A stretch of DNA of 64,000 nucleotides, from contig JARSSP010000044.1 of assembly GCA_029624675.1 (NCBI GenBank), positions 112,897 to 176,896 on the forward strand, given 5' to 3'. A model generated the notes under the pieces. The model was not told where the DNA came from. It saw only the letters and a program-made list of their open reading frames with translations, and made no database searches. Of the stretch, positions 1 to 8,629 are shown piece after piece. The position numbers were made by a program, and so were the translations under genes. The DNA comes from Candidatus Contendibacter sp. GTDB lineage: Bacteria > Pseudomonadota > Gammaproteobacteria > Competibacterales > Competibacteraceae. The stretch's first letter is position 1, and each line of letters begins with the position of its first letter.

Positions 1-509
1 AACAATTCGCGATTGTCAAGGTCGCGAACCTGAAGATCGGTGAAGATGCTGAATCTGTATCCTTCCAGGAGTGGCCGGAAAACCGGCCGCAGTGTCAGCC
101 CGGAATCGATACCAATAGTCGCGCTGATATCGTCGAGCGACCAAAAAACTGGAACACCCCGGGCATCGGTGACCCAGATTTCTGGGATGCCACTGTTGGC
201 CGCGATGTTGCGCAGGGCTTGGTTGATTTCCAGGGTAGATACTTTACGCTGGCGCGCGATCTGGATCATGTGCGCGATGATATTTGCCTGGGTCCGCACA
301 TCCCTGCTAATGATCTCCCGAACGGCTACCGGTACCTGCTGGATAAAAGTGATGGACTGGGCGAGCAGTTGAGCGACCAAAGTACCGTCCCGCTCGGTCC
401 GCTCCAGAACGGACCGCCAGGAAACATAGGCAAACACTCCGGCGGTGCTTGGAACACCGACGGCGATGAGGAACGTGACGAAGAGGAAGAGCCGGCGGCG
501 CAGCGTCAT
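1..509 (-). CDS. Membrane sensor protein, N-terminal part (cut by window edge)
   Basis: The reading frame is open from an ATG at 509 to the left edge of the window, so only about 169 N-terminal residues are visible. After a basic start (MTLRRR) there is one membrane segment at about residues 7-29, followed by a hydrophilic region expected to be periplasmic. Part of it (IPEIWVTDARGVPVFWS, about 115-131) reads like a Cache/PAS-type ligand-binding core. The output domain lies outside the window, so histidine kinase, phosphatase, cyclase or chemoreceptor cannot be told apart. It starts only 11 bases after the upstream substrate-binding protein gene and is probably co-transcribed with it. Inference: the binding protein and this sensor may respond to the same ligand. 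Confidence 0.7.
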   Translation of the reverse strand, partial: MTLRRRLFLFVTFLIAVGVPSTAGVFAYVSWRSVLERTERDGTLVAQLLAQSITFIQQVPVAVREIISRDVRTQANIIAHMIQIARQRKVSTLEINQALRNIAANSGIPEIWVTDARGVPVFWSLDDISATIGIDSGLTLRPVFRPLLEGYRFSIFTDLQVRDLDNREL

Positions 510-520
510 GGTCCATCATC

Positions 521-1420
521 CTACTTGAGCCAGATGACTGAAGCAGCCAGCCGCTGGGCCACCCTATAGTCGAGCGGGAAATAGATAGCTCCACGCGGTC
601 CAAACCAGCGATCATAGATCTCAATATAGGAACCTCGGTATTGATCGACCCCGTCGAGGAGATCCGCCAATACCCGATTAACGAAGGCGCGCCAGTCAGA
701 ATCGTCCTTGGGTAGAATGCAGGCCATCGATTCGTAGGAAAACTCCTCGGTACGCGGCAGCAGGATGACCTTGCTCTTCAGTGGACTTTTCTCAATCATG
801 GCGCGCAACACAATGCCAATATTGGACAAGCCGTCAACCTCCCCACGCTCGAACATGGCAAACCCAGTATCCATGTCGGGCACTTCGACCAGCACCGCCT
901 CGGGCACATTCTGGGCGAGAATACCGGCGGTCGTGGTGCCGGCGGCGACGGCGATGCGCTTGCCGCGCAGGTCTTGAAGCCGTTCGGCGGTGGTACGCAA
1001 GGTCACGATGCGGGTACCGTTACCGAAAAAGGGGATCGAAAAATCCGCCTGTTCCTGCCGCTTCCAGGTGGGAGTGGTAATACCACACTCAATGTCGATG
1101 ATTTGACTGGCCACCATTTCTATGCGATTGCTCGCCGTGGTCGGTAGCAGTTTCATTTCAATCCGCCGACCGAAGCGTTGCTCGAGCCGCTTGTGGATTT
1201 CACCGAGCAGATCGACCGAGAAACCCACCAGCCGTTCCTTTTTGTCGCGGTAGGCAAATGGCAAGGCATCCGCGCGGGTTCCGGCGTTGAAAACGCCGGT
1301 ATTTCCAATACGCTCAAGGACATGTTCCGCCCATGTCGTTTCGGGCGCGGCGAAAACCAGCAACGCCGCCGCGATTACACCCGGCAGCCAGCCGCGGAGC
1401 ATCGTGACCATCTGTTTCAA
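521..1420 (-). CDS. ABC transporter substrate-binding protein, family 3 (amino-acid type)
   Basis: About 299 residues resembling the GltI/HisJ class of periplasmic solute receptors: a signal peptide (hydrophobic core GVIAAALLVFAA), then a two-lobe binding fold with family-like stretches such as PFAYRDKKERLVGFSVDLL and the hinge region IECGITTPTWKRQEQADFS. I place the start at the TTG at 1420 because a strong AGGAGG lies six bases upstream; an in-frame ATG at 1411 is the alternative. The longer open frame to 1570 overlaps the preceding permease and has no ribosome site. Two permease segments are encoded just upstream on the same strand, but no ATPase is nearby. The ligand cannot be read from the sequence. 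Confidence 0.85.
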   Translation of the reverse strand: MKQMVTMLRGWLPGVIAAALLVFAAPETTWAEHVLERIGNTGVFNAGTRADALPFAYRDKKERLVGFSVDLLGEIHKRLEQRFGRRIEMKLLPTTASNRIEMVASQIIDIECGITTPTWKRQEQADFSIPFFGNGTRIVTLRTTAERLQDLRGKRIAVAAGTTTAGILAQNVPEAVLVEVPDMDTGFAMFERGEVDGLSNIGIVLRAMIEKSPLKSKVILLPRTEEFSYESMACILPKDDSDWRAFVNRVLADLLDGVDQYRGSYIEIYDRWFGPRGAIYFPLDYRVAQRLAASVIWLK

Positions 1421-1434
1421 GGTTCCCCTCCTCA

Positions 1435-2100
1435 TCATCCGCATTCGCCACACTCTCGCGTTGGCGCTCCGCCGACGCGCGCCAGCAGGCGTTTTTTCAC
1501 CCGACCCATCGCCCAGTTCACCGGAAAACAAAACCCGAAAAAATAGCCTATGGCGTAAACGTAAACCCACACCATCATTTCGTCACCGCTCACCGCGGCG
1601 ATCACGACATTGCAACGCGACACGATTTCGCCCACGCCGATGACCGAGGCAGTGCTCGACGCCATCACGATGATCACCAAATACATGGTCCAGCTTGGAA
1701 TGAAAAGCAGCGCGGCTGGACGATTGCCGTTTCGCCAGTGTTGTCCAGCGACCAGGAGGTTGTCGGAGACGAACCCGACCACGGCCACTGAAAGCGCCAG
1801 CGACGCCTTTAACCAAGCGGGAAAAGCATAGATCTGGCCCAAAACCTCGAATTCCACCGGAACGAGAAAGGCCAAGTAGAACAGGAAGACGAAGGTCGGG
1901 ATATTGCGCGTCAGCTCGGTGGCGGCGAGACCCATGTGCGCGAGAGACTTTCGCCCGGACAGACGCAGTCGCGCCAGCACCGCGCCGAGCGCGGTGCCAA
2001 CGGCCATGGCCACCAGCGAAATCAGAATGTTCCACAGGAAGCCATCCGCCAGGAACGGTGTCCACACCACCAGGATGTGCGCGATTTCAGCGAATGTCAT
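1435..2100 (-). CDS. Amino-acid ABC transporter permease (HisM/GltJ family)
   Basis: A 221-residue inner-membrane protein with about five hydrophobic segments. It has the pattern of polar-amino-acid permeases, including TELTRNIPTFVFLFYLAF near residues 82-99 (the ...RGTP...Q.. region of the family) and a modified cytoplasmic coupling loop. Its start overlaps the end of the upstream binding-protein/permease fusion by 14 bases, so the two are probably translationally coupled and would form the two halves of one membrane channel. The downstream gene is a solute receptor. An ATP-hydrolysing subunit is missing from the cluster and would have to be supplied from elsewhere. Confidence 0.8.
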   Translation of the reverse strand: MTFAEIAHILVVWTPFLADGFLWNILISLVAMAVGTALGAVLARLRLSGRKSLAHMGLAATELTRNIPTFVFLFYLAFLVPVEFEVLGQIYAFPAWLKASLALSVAVVGFVSDNLLVAGQHWRNGNRPAALLFIPSWTMYLVIIVMASSTASVIGVGEIVSRCNVVIAAVSGDEMMVWVYVYAIGYFFGFCFPVNWAMGRVKKRLLARVGGAPTRECGECG

Positions 2101-3688
2101 GCTGGAACAGCCTGCGCTCGAGGTAGTTGAAAAACCGAACGACGCTCATCACCAACAGGAAATACGTGATCATCAGCACGTTCATCATGACCGAAGCGTT
2201 GCCTTGTTCGGCCACGATAGCGGTGGAGGCCGAGATGAGTTCCGGCACGGCGATGGCGCTGGCCATACCGGTCGCCTTGACGACGTTAACCAGCGCGGCG
2301 ATCACGGGGGCATAAGCGAGGCGCAGCGCTTGCGGCAGGCCACGCCAGCCCAGCGCTAAGCCAGTTTCCTGGTCCTTGAGCAAGGCGCTTGCCTCAAGCA
2401 GGGCGTCGACGATAGCGCAGCCGGTATAGAGTGACAGACAGAAGACCGCGATCACGGAACCATCGAAGGTCCATCCATAGCGGGTAACCACGATATGACC
2501 GACGCCGAAGAAGATCAGATAGATCAGCAGCAGGGGGGGCGTCATCCGCCCAAGAGCGGCCGACAGTCGGACCAGGCCGCGGAGCCAGGGAATGCCCTCG
2601 GCCACCAACGCCCCAAGGCAGCCCAAGACCAAGCTGCCCACAATGCAGCCGACTATCAGTTGCAGCGTCCTCCACAGACCCGTTAGGAAGAGATTACTGT
2701 CGTAGGCATCGTAGAAAATCGTCAGGTTGAGCCCCGTCCACTCCTTGATCAATAGACCGATATGTTGCAGACCGCCGACATCCATGGAGGTTAATAGGGA
2801 TCTATTCCTACACTCGGCCGCCCATTCGCCGTTGGCCAAGCGGGCACAGACCGGGCTGCCGTCTGGATGAGTCTGGATCCAGAGTTGATGCGTGTCGGCC
2901 AGAAACCGGCTGGGTTTGATCCCCCAGCGCTTCTCGGTTTCGATCAACCAGCCGTTGCGATGCCAGTCGGCGATGGCATCGGAAATAGCGCGCTCCAGTT
3001 TGGACTCATGTTCCGAGGCGGCGATGGCCACGGCCCATGGCGAGATCATCATGGAGGGTAGTGGCGTTTCGTAGTTCGTCCATTCCGGATCGCTGAGGAG
3101 GCCCACGATGCCGGTGTCGTCGTACAGCCAGGCAACGCATCGTCCATCCCGCAAGGCCATCTTGGTGTCGCGCGTGCCGTTGAAGACCTGTAAGTCGAGC
3201 AGGAAGCGCTGAGCCATGGGCCGATTGAAATACGCGCCTTGGGTGGCGCACACCTTCCTACCCCGCAAATCAGCCCAACTGGATAAATGAGCGTTGGGAG
3301 ACGCCACAACCGCCACGCCGCTGGCATAGTAATTAGGCTCGACGAGAGTAGCGATTTGTCGACGCTGCGAAGTGTCGCCCAGGGTGGCAATCACCACGTC
3401 AATGGCCCCTTCCTCAAGCTTTTGCAAGCGATTGGTGGAACTGACGGCAACGAGTTGCAATTGGACACCCAGGCGGCGGGCCAGATCGGCGGCAAGATCG
3501 GGTTCGAAACCAATCAGTTTGCCATTGGCATCCAGCATTCCAAACGGTGGATAGTCGGACTTGACGCCGACGATCAGGGTTCCGCGCTTTTGAATCAGTT
3601 CGAAGCGGTCAGCCAGCGCCTCCCGACCGCCCAGGATGGCAAGCAGCGCCAATAAAAAGGCGGCGTGAAGCAGTGAACGGTTACTCAC
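2087..3688 (-). CDS. Fused substrate-binding protein / ABC permease
   Basis: A 533-residue fusion. Residues 1-26 form a signal peptide ending ALA. Residues about 28-265 form a family 3 solute-binding domain (GVKSDYPPFGMLDANGKLIGFE is typical; it includes the KLIGFEPDLAADLARRLG helix). After a roughly 60-residue linker, residues about 330-525 form a permease domain with several membrane helices beginning NLFLTGLWRTLQLIVG. Such fusions tether the receptor to its channel and occur in the amino-acid importer family. It lies nine bases after a methyltransferase gene and overlaps the next permease gene. The C-terminal half would pair with that second permease. Confidence 0.85.
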   Translation of the reverse strand: MSNRSLLHAAFLLALLAILGGREALADRFELIQKRGTLIVGVKSDYPPFGMLDANGKLIGFEPDLAADLARRLGVQLQLVAVSSTNRLQKLEEGAIDVVIATLGDTSQRRQIATLVEPNYYASGVAVVASPNAHLSSWADLRGRKVCATQGAYFNRPMAQRFLLDLQVFNGTRDTKMALRDGRCVAWLYDDTGIVGLLSDPEWTNYETPLPSMMISPWAVAIAASEHESKLERAISDAIADWHRNGWLIETEKRWGIKPSRFLADTHQLWIQTHPDGSPVCARLANGEWAAECRNRSLLTSMDVGGLQHIGLLIKEWTGLNLTIFYDAYDSNLFLTGLWRTLQLIVGCIVGSLVLGCLGALVAEGIPWLRGLVRLSAALGRMTPPLLLIYLIFFGVGHIVVTRYGWTFDGSVIAVFCLSLYTGCAIVDALLEASALLKDQETGLALGWRGLPQALRLAYAPVIAALVNVVKATGMASAIAVPELISASTAIVAEQGNASVMMNVLMITYFLLVMSVVRFFNYLERRLFQHDIR

Positions 3689-3696
3689 AGCTTGGC

Positions 3697-4530
3697 TTAT
3701 CCTGGCAAGCCGGGACTGGGAATCTGGTTCTGGCCCACCTCGGGCGCCACTTCCGCCACGGCGAGAAAACCGTAGGCATAACGCAGAGGCATGATAGTCA
3801 TCAACATTCGGTCGAACCAGCGCAATGGGGCTGACTTGACAATACCACTCTCCGGCAAGACGCTCTCGGCCCTCACCTGGATCAGGCGAAATCCCTGTTG
3901 CTTGATTTCCTGTATGAACTCTTCAAGATTGTATAAATGATAATACATTTTAACCGTTATATGATCCGTTTTTCGCTCGTAAAGAATATCACCCGGTTCC
4001 AGGTGTCCCTTGCGCACCAGGTGTTGCGCCATGGCCTGTTGCTTGAAAAAACGCCGCGCAGCGTTGGGCACCGTAACGATGATTCGGCCCCCAGGCCGCA
4101 GCAGGCTTCGGATGGTTGCAAGCGTTTTCTGACGAAGCGGTTGGGAGAAAATATGCCCCAACACGCCAAACATCAGAATCGCCAAGTCAAAGCCCTCGCT
4201 CCGACTCATCGCGTTGATTAGGACCGACGAATCGCCGCACACCGGCTGCAATCGGCCTGTCTCGACATGCTTGGCGCATCGCGCCGATAGCTCGCCAATC
4301 GCTCCCCGGCTGATATCACAGGCGACGATCATCGCATCCGTTTGTTCAAGCAAGGGCGCGGCATAGCGACCGTTGCCGCAACCGAAGTCCAGCACCCTTT
4401 TCCTGCCCTCTTGGATCTCGCGGACCACGATCGAGAGGCTTGAGGGGTTCGGGCGAGGATATCGCTGGTCATACAACTGGCTAGCGAAGTACTGGTCGTA
4501 ATTCCGGGCGATATCGCACACTGGACTCAT
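3697..4530 (-). CDS. Class I SAM-dependent methyltransferase
   Basis: A 277-residue protein with a Rossmann-type methyltransferase fold. The glycine-rich SAM motif I, VLDFGCGNG, is at residues 46-54, followed by the acidic residue of motif II (VACDIS) and a motif IV-like stretch (FDLAILMFGVLGHI). Homologues with this layout act on small molecules or on ubiquinone/menaquinone-type precursors, but I cannot assign a substrate. A GGAA site lies eight bases before the ATG. It is the first gene of the minus-strand run leading into the transporter genes, and it follows a long AT-rich region that probably holds their promoter. Confidence 0.85.
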   Translation of the reverse strand: MSPVCDIARNYDQYFASQLYDQRYPRPNPSSLSIVVREIQEGRKRVLDFGCGNGRYAAPLLEQTDAMIVACDISRGAIGELSARCAKHVETGRLQPVCGDSSVLINAMSRSEGFDLAILMFGVLGHIFSQPLRQKTLATIRSLLRPGGRIIVTVPNAARRFFKQQAMAQHLVRKGHLEPGDILYERKTDHITVKMYYHLYNLEEFIQEIKQQGFRLIQVRAESVLPESGIVKSAPLRWFDRMLMTIMPLRYAYGFLAVAEVAPEVGQNQIPSPGLPG

Positions 4531-5000
4531 TGGGCGTCTTCCTGGTCAACGGCTCGAATGTTTCTTGCGTGCTTGGCAACTCAAACAGGCATTAGAACTT
4601 AACCTATTGAATTTAAATTTATTTTTCGTTTCGCCAAAAACCACATATCCAAGTCACTGATCTTCCGGGTCCATAGTCAAATAGTTCCCCAATCGACGAA
4701 ACCAATAAAATCAACATATTGATCAATAAAACAAAAAATTCATCCCTGAATCCATTCTAAGCCCCCCTTGATTAACTTTGGTTGAAAAATAGTTTACCAA
4801 AAAAGTTGGGCTTGTGCTAGACTAAATGTCAACTGTCGTGAAGCTTGGCCATGCTCCTAAAAAATTAGAGATTGTATACTAAAAATTACAATTTAGGACG
4901 CAGTTATTGTAGTTTGACCTGCTAAATTTTTAGTGGAGCTAATCCAGCGCTGTGCGATAGCCATTTTGAAAATTGCATTCGGTCTATCCGGGGGGTAAGC
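4531..5000. other. AT-rich intergenic region between divergent genes
   Basis: About 470 bases without a convincing gene, clearly richer in A and T than the flanking DNA. It separates the minus-strand methyltransferase/ABC run from the plus-strand outer-membrane protein gene, so both promoters should lie here. A TATACT hexamer at 4875-4880 is a possible -10 element for the rightward gene, but I find no good -35 at proper spacing. No hairpin or tRNA-like structure was seen. Confidence 0.5.
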
Positions 5001-5696
5001 ATGTCAAGAAAAATACACACTGCCAAATTGGCTGGTGGATTTTGTGCCCTGTTGTTGATTGGCGCAATAAACGCAGTGGAAGCACAGGAATTGTTCGACC
5101 CTGATTATCGACCCTACGTCTCGGCCACCGTTGGCTGGCAAACCCGCAATCGCTCGGCCGAAAGCGACGTAATTTGGACAGACTGGGATAATGGTTACAA
5201 CTATAACCTAGCTGCCGGATTGAAACTGTTTCAACATTTCCGCATTGATGTTGAATGGTCCTGGCTGACCAACGACGCCAAAACCACCAGCGGCGGCCCC
5301 GATCTCGACGGTCCGGCTACGGGCGGCACGGCCGACCTGACCGCTTACACCTTGAATGTCTATTACGATTATCTCATCCCCAATACTCCCGTCGAACTTT
5401 ATGCTGGCGTGGGCTACGGCACTTATAGATCGAAGCTAAGCGGCCTCACCAACGCCAAGATCAGCCCCTTCGGTTTTGTTTTCAGCGGCACGAGTGCTTA
5501 TGCGGCCGTCTTTCAGGCACGTGCCGGATTAACCTACCATTTCAACGATAACTTCCAACTCTACGCGGGCTATCGCTACTTTAACGGCGACAAGCTCAAA
5601 TTCCATTTCAACCTCCCCAACGGCATCGAGTTTGACGCTGCTCCCAAGGACACCACCATGAATAGTGGAGAAATCGGCTTGCGTTACCTATTCTAA
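5001..5696 (+). CDS. Outer-membrane beta-barrel protein (OMP_b-brl type)
   Basis: A 231-residue protein with a signal peptide (hydrophobic core AGGFCALLLIGAINAV, cleavage probably after VEA at about residue 28). It then shows alternating amphipathic strands rich in aromatic residues (YAGVGYGTYRS, YAGYRYFNG) and ends in GEIGLRYLF, the terminal-phenylalanine strand typical of outer-membrane barrels. The size fits an eight-stranded barrel of the OmpA/OmpW-like superfamily. No ligand or partner can be inferred. A GGGGGG stretch precedes the ATG by six bases. It is monocistronic: AT-rich DNA is upstream and a hairpin is downstream. Confidence 0.8.
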   Translation: MSRKIHTAKLAGGFCALLLIGAINAVEAQELFDPDYRPYVSATVGWQTRNRSAESDVIWTDWDNGYNYNLAAGLKLFQHFRIDVEWSWLTNDAKTTSGGPDLDGPATGGTADLTAYTLNVYYDYLIPNTPVELYAGVGYGTYRSKLSGLTNAKISPFGFVFSGTSAYAAVFQARAGLTYHFNDNFQLYAGYRYFNGDKLKFHFNLPNGIEFDAAPKDTTMNSGEIGLRYLF

Positions 5697-5723
5697 AAGG
5701 CGCGCTTCAAAATTCCATCGCAC

Positions 5724-5748
5724 GGGATAGCAACAGCCTTGCTGTCCC
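5724..5748 (+). terminator. Hairpin after the outer-membrane protein gene
   Basis: A 10-pair stem (5724-5733 with 5739-5748, one G-T pair) and a five-base loop, 28 bases after the stop codon. The following T tract is weak (ATGTTTCGG), so termination is likely but not certain. Confidence 0.5.
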
Positions 5749-5850
5749 ATGTTTCGGGCAAGGCGGGTTTGTTTGATTTCATCGCTAGGCCAGGACTTAG
5801 AGAAAATAAATTATTGGATTTAAGCCAAACCTTAGGAGGTCAAGACTCGC

Positions 5851-6999
5851 ATGATGAACTATCGTCTGCTGGGCCGTAGTGGTTTGCGCGTTTCGGAGCT
5901 TTGTCTGGGTTGCGCGACCTTCGGGGTCAACTGGGGACCCATTGGTTCCGATAAGGAGGAAAGCCGGCGGATTCTCGATGCCTTCGTTGAGGCGGGCGGC
6001 AACTTCGTCGATACCTCCAACCGCTACCAGGAAAGCCAGTCGGAAGCCTGGCTCGGCGAATTCATGGAGGGACGCCGCGACTGGTTCGTGGCCGCCACCA
6101 AGTACTCGCTGTTCGACCAGACTGGGACCAACAACCACGATCCCAACGCCCACGGCAATCATCGCAAGAACCTGATCCGCTCGGTCGAAGGCAGTCTCAA
6201 GCGCTTGCGCACCGACTATATCGACCTGCTGTGGATCCACATCTACGATTTCTCCACCCCGATCGACGAAATCCTGCGCGCCCTGGACGATCTGATCCGG
6301 CAAGGCAAGGTGCTCTATGTCGGCGCCTCGAATTTCCCCGCCTGGTGGATTGCTCGCGCCAACACCCTGGCCGACGCGCACGGCTGGAATCCGTTCATCG
6401 CTACCCAGCTCGAGTACAGCATCGTCGAACGGTCCTGCGAACCCGAATTCCTGCCCATGGCCCTGGAGCTGGACCTCGGGCTGGTGTGCTGGTCGGCGCT
6501 GGCCGGCGGCATGGCCACCGGCAAATACAATCGTGGCGCTCTCTCCGCTGGCCAGCCGCACCGGCTGACCGACGAGATCGACCCAGCGCGCAATCACTAC
6601 TGGCACGCCATGACGCAGCGTAATTTGCGGATCATGGACGAGGTTACCCGGATCGCCGATGAGATCGGCCGGCCCGTTGCCCAGGTGACCCTGCGCTGGT
6701 TGATGCAGCAGAAGCCAGTCACCATCCCGCTATTTTCGGCGCGCACCGTCGAGCAGTGCCAGGAAGATTTGGGCTGCGTCGAATTCAGCCTGACCGACGA
6801 GCAGATGCAACGGATCGACCAGGCTTCGCTACCGGCCCTGACCTCGATCATGCCCGATGTCGGCCCCTATCCTTATCCGATGCTGGAATACGGCAGTCCG
6901 GCCTTGCCCGAATTCTATTCGCGCCTGCTGCTGTTCGGCCCGATGGAAGACCGGATCGTCAATCACCGCCGGCATTACGGCTATCGCTATCACCGTTGA
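5851..6999 (+). CDS. Aldo/keto reductase
   Basis: A 382-residue NAD(P)H-dependent oxidoreductase with a TIM-barrel fold. The catalytic tetrad is intact: Asp54 and Tyr59 (FVDTSNRY), Lys84 (AATKYS) and His130 (LLWIHIYDF). The C-terminal cofactor region (GRPVAQVTLRWLMQQKPVTIPL) is also present. It resembles the AKR families that act on sugars and small aldehydes. At about 380 residues it is somewhat longer than the usual 320, with extra sequence after the barrel. AGGAGG lies upstream of the ATG. It opens the long plus-strand run, with the GMC oxidoreductase gene 23 bases downstream. The substrate is unknown. Confidence 0.88.
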   Translation: MMNYRLLGRSGLRVSELCLGCATFGVNWGPIGSDKEESRRILDAFVEAGGNFVDTSNRYQESQSEAWLGEFMEGRRDWFVAATKYSLFDQTGTNNHDPNAHGNHRKNLIRSVEGSLKRLRTDYIDLLWIHIYDFSTPIDEILRALDDLIRQGKVLYVGASNFPAWWIARANTLADAHGWNPFIATQLEYSIVERSCEPEFLPMALELDLGLVCWSALAGGMATGKYNRGALSAGQPHRLTDEIDPARNHYWHAMTQRNLRIMDEVTRIADEIGRPVAQVTLRWLMQQKPVTIPLFSARTVEQCQEDLGCVEFSLTDEQMQRIDQASLPALTSIMPDVGPYPYPMLEYGSPALPEFYSRLLLFGPMEDRIVNHRRHYGYRYHR

Positions 7000-7022
7000 T
7001 TGGCTAGGGAGGCAAAACGATC

Positions 7023-8558
7023 ATGAGCGAATCCTTCGATTACATCGTCATCGGCGCCGGCACCTCGGGCTGCGTCGTCGCGCATCGGCTTAGCGAGGAC
7101 ACGGGTTCTCGCGTTCTGCTGCTGGAGGGCGGCGGTCCCGACGACCGGCCGGAGATTCACGACCCCACCCTGTTGTATAAGCTATGGGGTTCGGAGGTGG
7201 ATTACCTTTATTCCACCGAGGAAGAGCCGGGTATCAACAACCGCCGGATGACCTGCAACCGCGGCAAGGTGTTGGGCGGCAGCAGCGCGATTCACGCGAT
7301 GATCCACATTCGCGGCAATCCCCGCGACTTCGACCACTGGAACTATCTGGGCAACGAGGGCTGGAGCTACGAGGATGTGCTGCCGTACTTCGCCAAGTCC
7401 GAGGATTACATCGGCGGGGCCTCGCGTTACCACGGCGCGGGCGGGCCACTGTCGGTCATCGATCAGCCCGATCCCACCCCGGTGGCTCGGGCTTTCGTCG
7501 CGGCGGCGCTCGAACTGGGATTCAAGGGCGGGCCGGACTGGGATTTCAACGGCGCCGAACACGAGGGCGCGGGTTTCTACCAATTCAACATCACCCGCGA
7601 CGGCAAGCGGGCCAGCAGCGCGGTCGCGTTCCTCGACCCGATCAAGCATCGTCCCAACCTGACCATCGCCACCTTCGCCCAGGCCACCCGGTTGCTGGTC
7701 GAGAACGGACGGGTCAGTGGGGTGGAATATCGCCAGGATGGCCAGACCAAGCAAGCAAAAGTCACTCGTGAAGTGATCGTCAGCGCTGGGGCCTACGATT
7801 CGCCCAAGCTGTTGATGCTATCTGGCATTGGCCCAGCCGCTCACCTCCAAGCGCACGGCATTCCAGTGGTGGTTGACCTGCCCGGCGTGGGCGGGAACCT
7901 GCTGGACCACTTGCGCATGCCGATCATCTTCAAGAACACCCAGGTCCAGCCCATTCCCATGGTCCTGGCCGAGGCTGGCCTGCTGGTGCATACCCGTCCC
8001 TACACCGCCGCCGCCGCGCCCGACCTCCAGATCAACTTCAACGCCGCCGTGCCGGCGCTGGTGCCGCCCAGTTACCCGGGCGACCCTCGCCTCACCTATA
8101 ACTTCGTCGCCATCCTGGGCCAGCCGCAGAGTCAGGGCGCGGTAACCCTGCGCTCCGCCGATCCCGACGCCCCCCCGGTCATTCGCCATAACTATCTGGA
8201 ATGCGAAACCGACGTCGAGGTGATGGTCCATGCCATCAAGCTGGCTCGCCGCATGATGCGCACCCGCGCCATGACACCGTTCAACGCCGGCGAGGTCATG
8301 CCCGGCGAGCCAATCCAAAGCGACGAAGATCTGCGCGACTTCGTGCGTAACAACGTATTCACCATCTGGCACCCGGTGGGAACCTGCAAGATGGGTCGGG
8401 ATCGCCTGGCGGTCGTCGATCCCCAGTTACGGGTTCGTGGTGTGCGGGGCCTGCGAGTGGCCGATGCCTCGATCATGCCAACCATTCCCAGCAGCAACCC
8501 CAATGCCGCTTGCTTCATGATTGGCGAAAAGGCTGCCGACTTGGTCCGGACCACTTGA
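7023..8558 (+). CDS. GMC family FAD-dependent oxidoreductase (alcohol/choline dehydrogenase-like)
   Basis: A 511-residue flavoprotein. The FAD-binding motif GAGTSG is at residues 11-16. GMC signature 1 (GKVLGGSSAIHAM) and signature 2 (GAYDSPKLLMLSGIG) follow, and the C-terminal catalytic His region (WHPVGTCKMG) with the partner Asn segment (SSNPNAACFMIGE) is intact. Such enzymes oxidise alcohols, choline or sugars to aldehydes or lactones. Being next to an aldo/keto reductase and a sugar-epimerase-like protein suggests a carbohydrate or polyol substrate, but that is inference from position only. Confidence 0.9.
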   Translation: MSESFDYIVIGAGTSGCVVAHRLSEDTGSRVLLLEGGGPDDRPEIHDPTLLYKLWGSEVDYLYSTEEEPGINNRRMTCNRGKVLGGSSAIHAMIHIRGNPRDFDHWNYLGNEGWSYEDVLPYFAKSEDYIGGASRYHGAGGPLSVIDQPDPTPVARAFVAAALELGFKGGPDWDFNGAEHEGAGFYQFNITRDGKRASSAVAFLDPIKHRPNLTIATFAQATRLLVENGRVSGVEYRQDGQTKQAKVTREVIVSAGAYDSPKLLMLSGIGPAAHLQAHGIPVVVDLPGVGGNLLDHLRMPIIFKNTQVQPIPMVLAEAGLLVHTRPYTAAAAPDLQINFNAAVPALVPPSYPGDPRLTYNFVAILGQPQSQGAVTLRSADPDAPPVIRHNYLECETDVEVMVHAIKLARRMMRTRAMTPFNAGEVMPGEPIQSDEDLRDFVRNNVFTIWHPVGTCKMGRDRLAVVDPQLRVRGVRGLRVADASIMPTIPSSNPNAACFMIGEKAADLVRTT

Positions 8559-8629
8559 AATCGGTTGCCCAACCCGGATTCCGCAACACGAAACCGTATC
8601 CATGAAATTTTGATGGGGAGGAAAAACCC

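Noticed and set aside
4845..4880. A sigma-70 promoter with TTGGCC and TATACT upstream of the outer-membrane protein gene
   Set aside because: The spacer would be 24 bases, too long for a standard promoter; only the -10-like hexamer is kept as a note.
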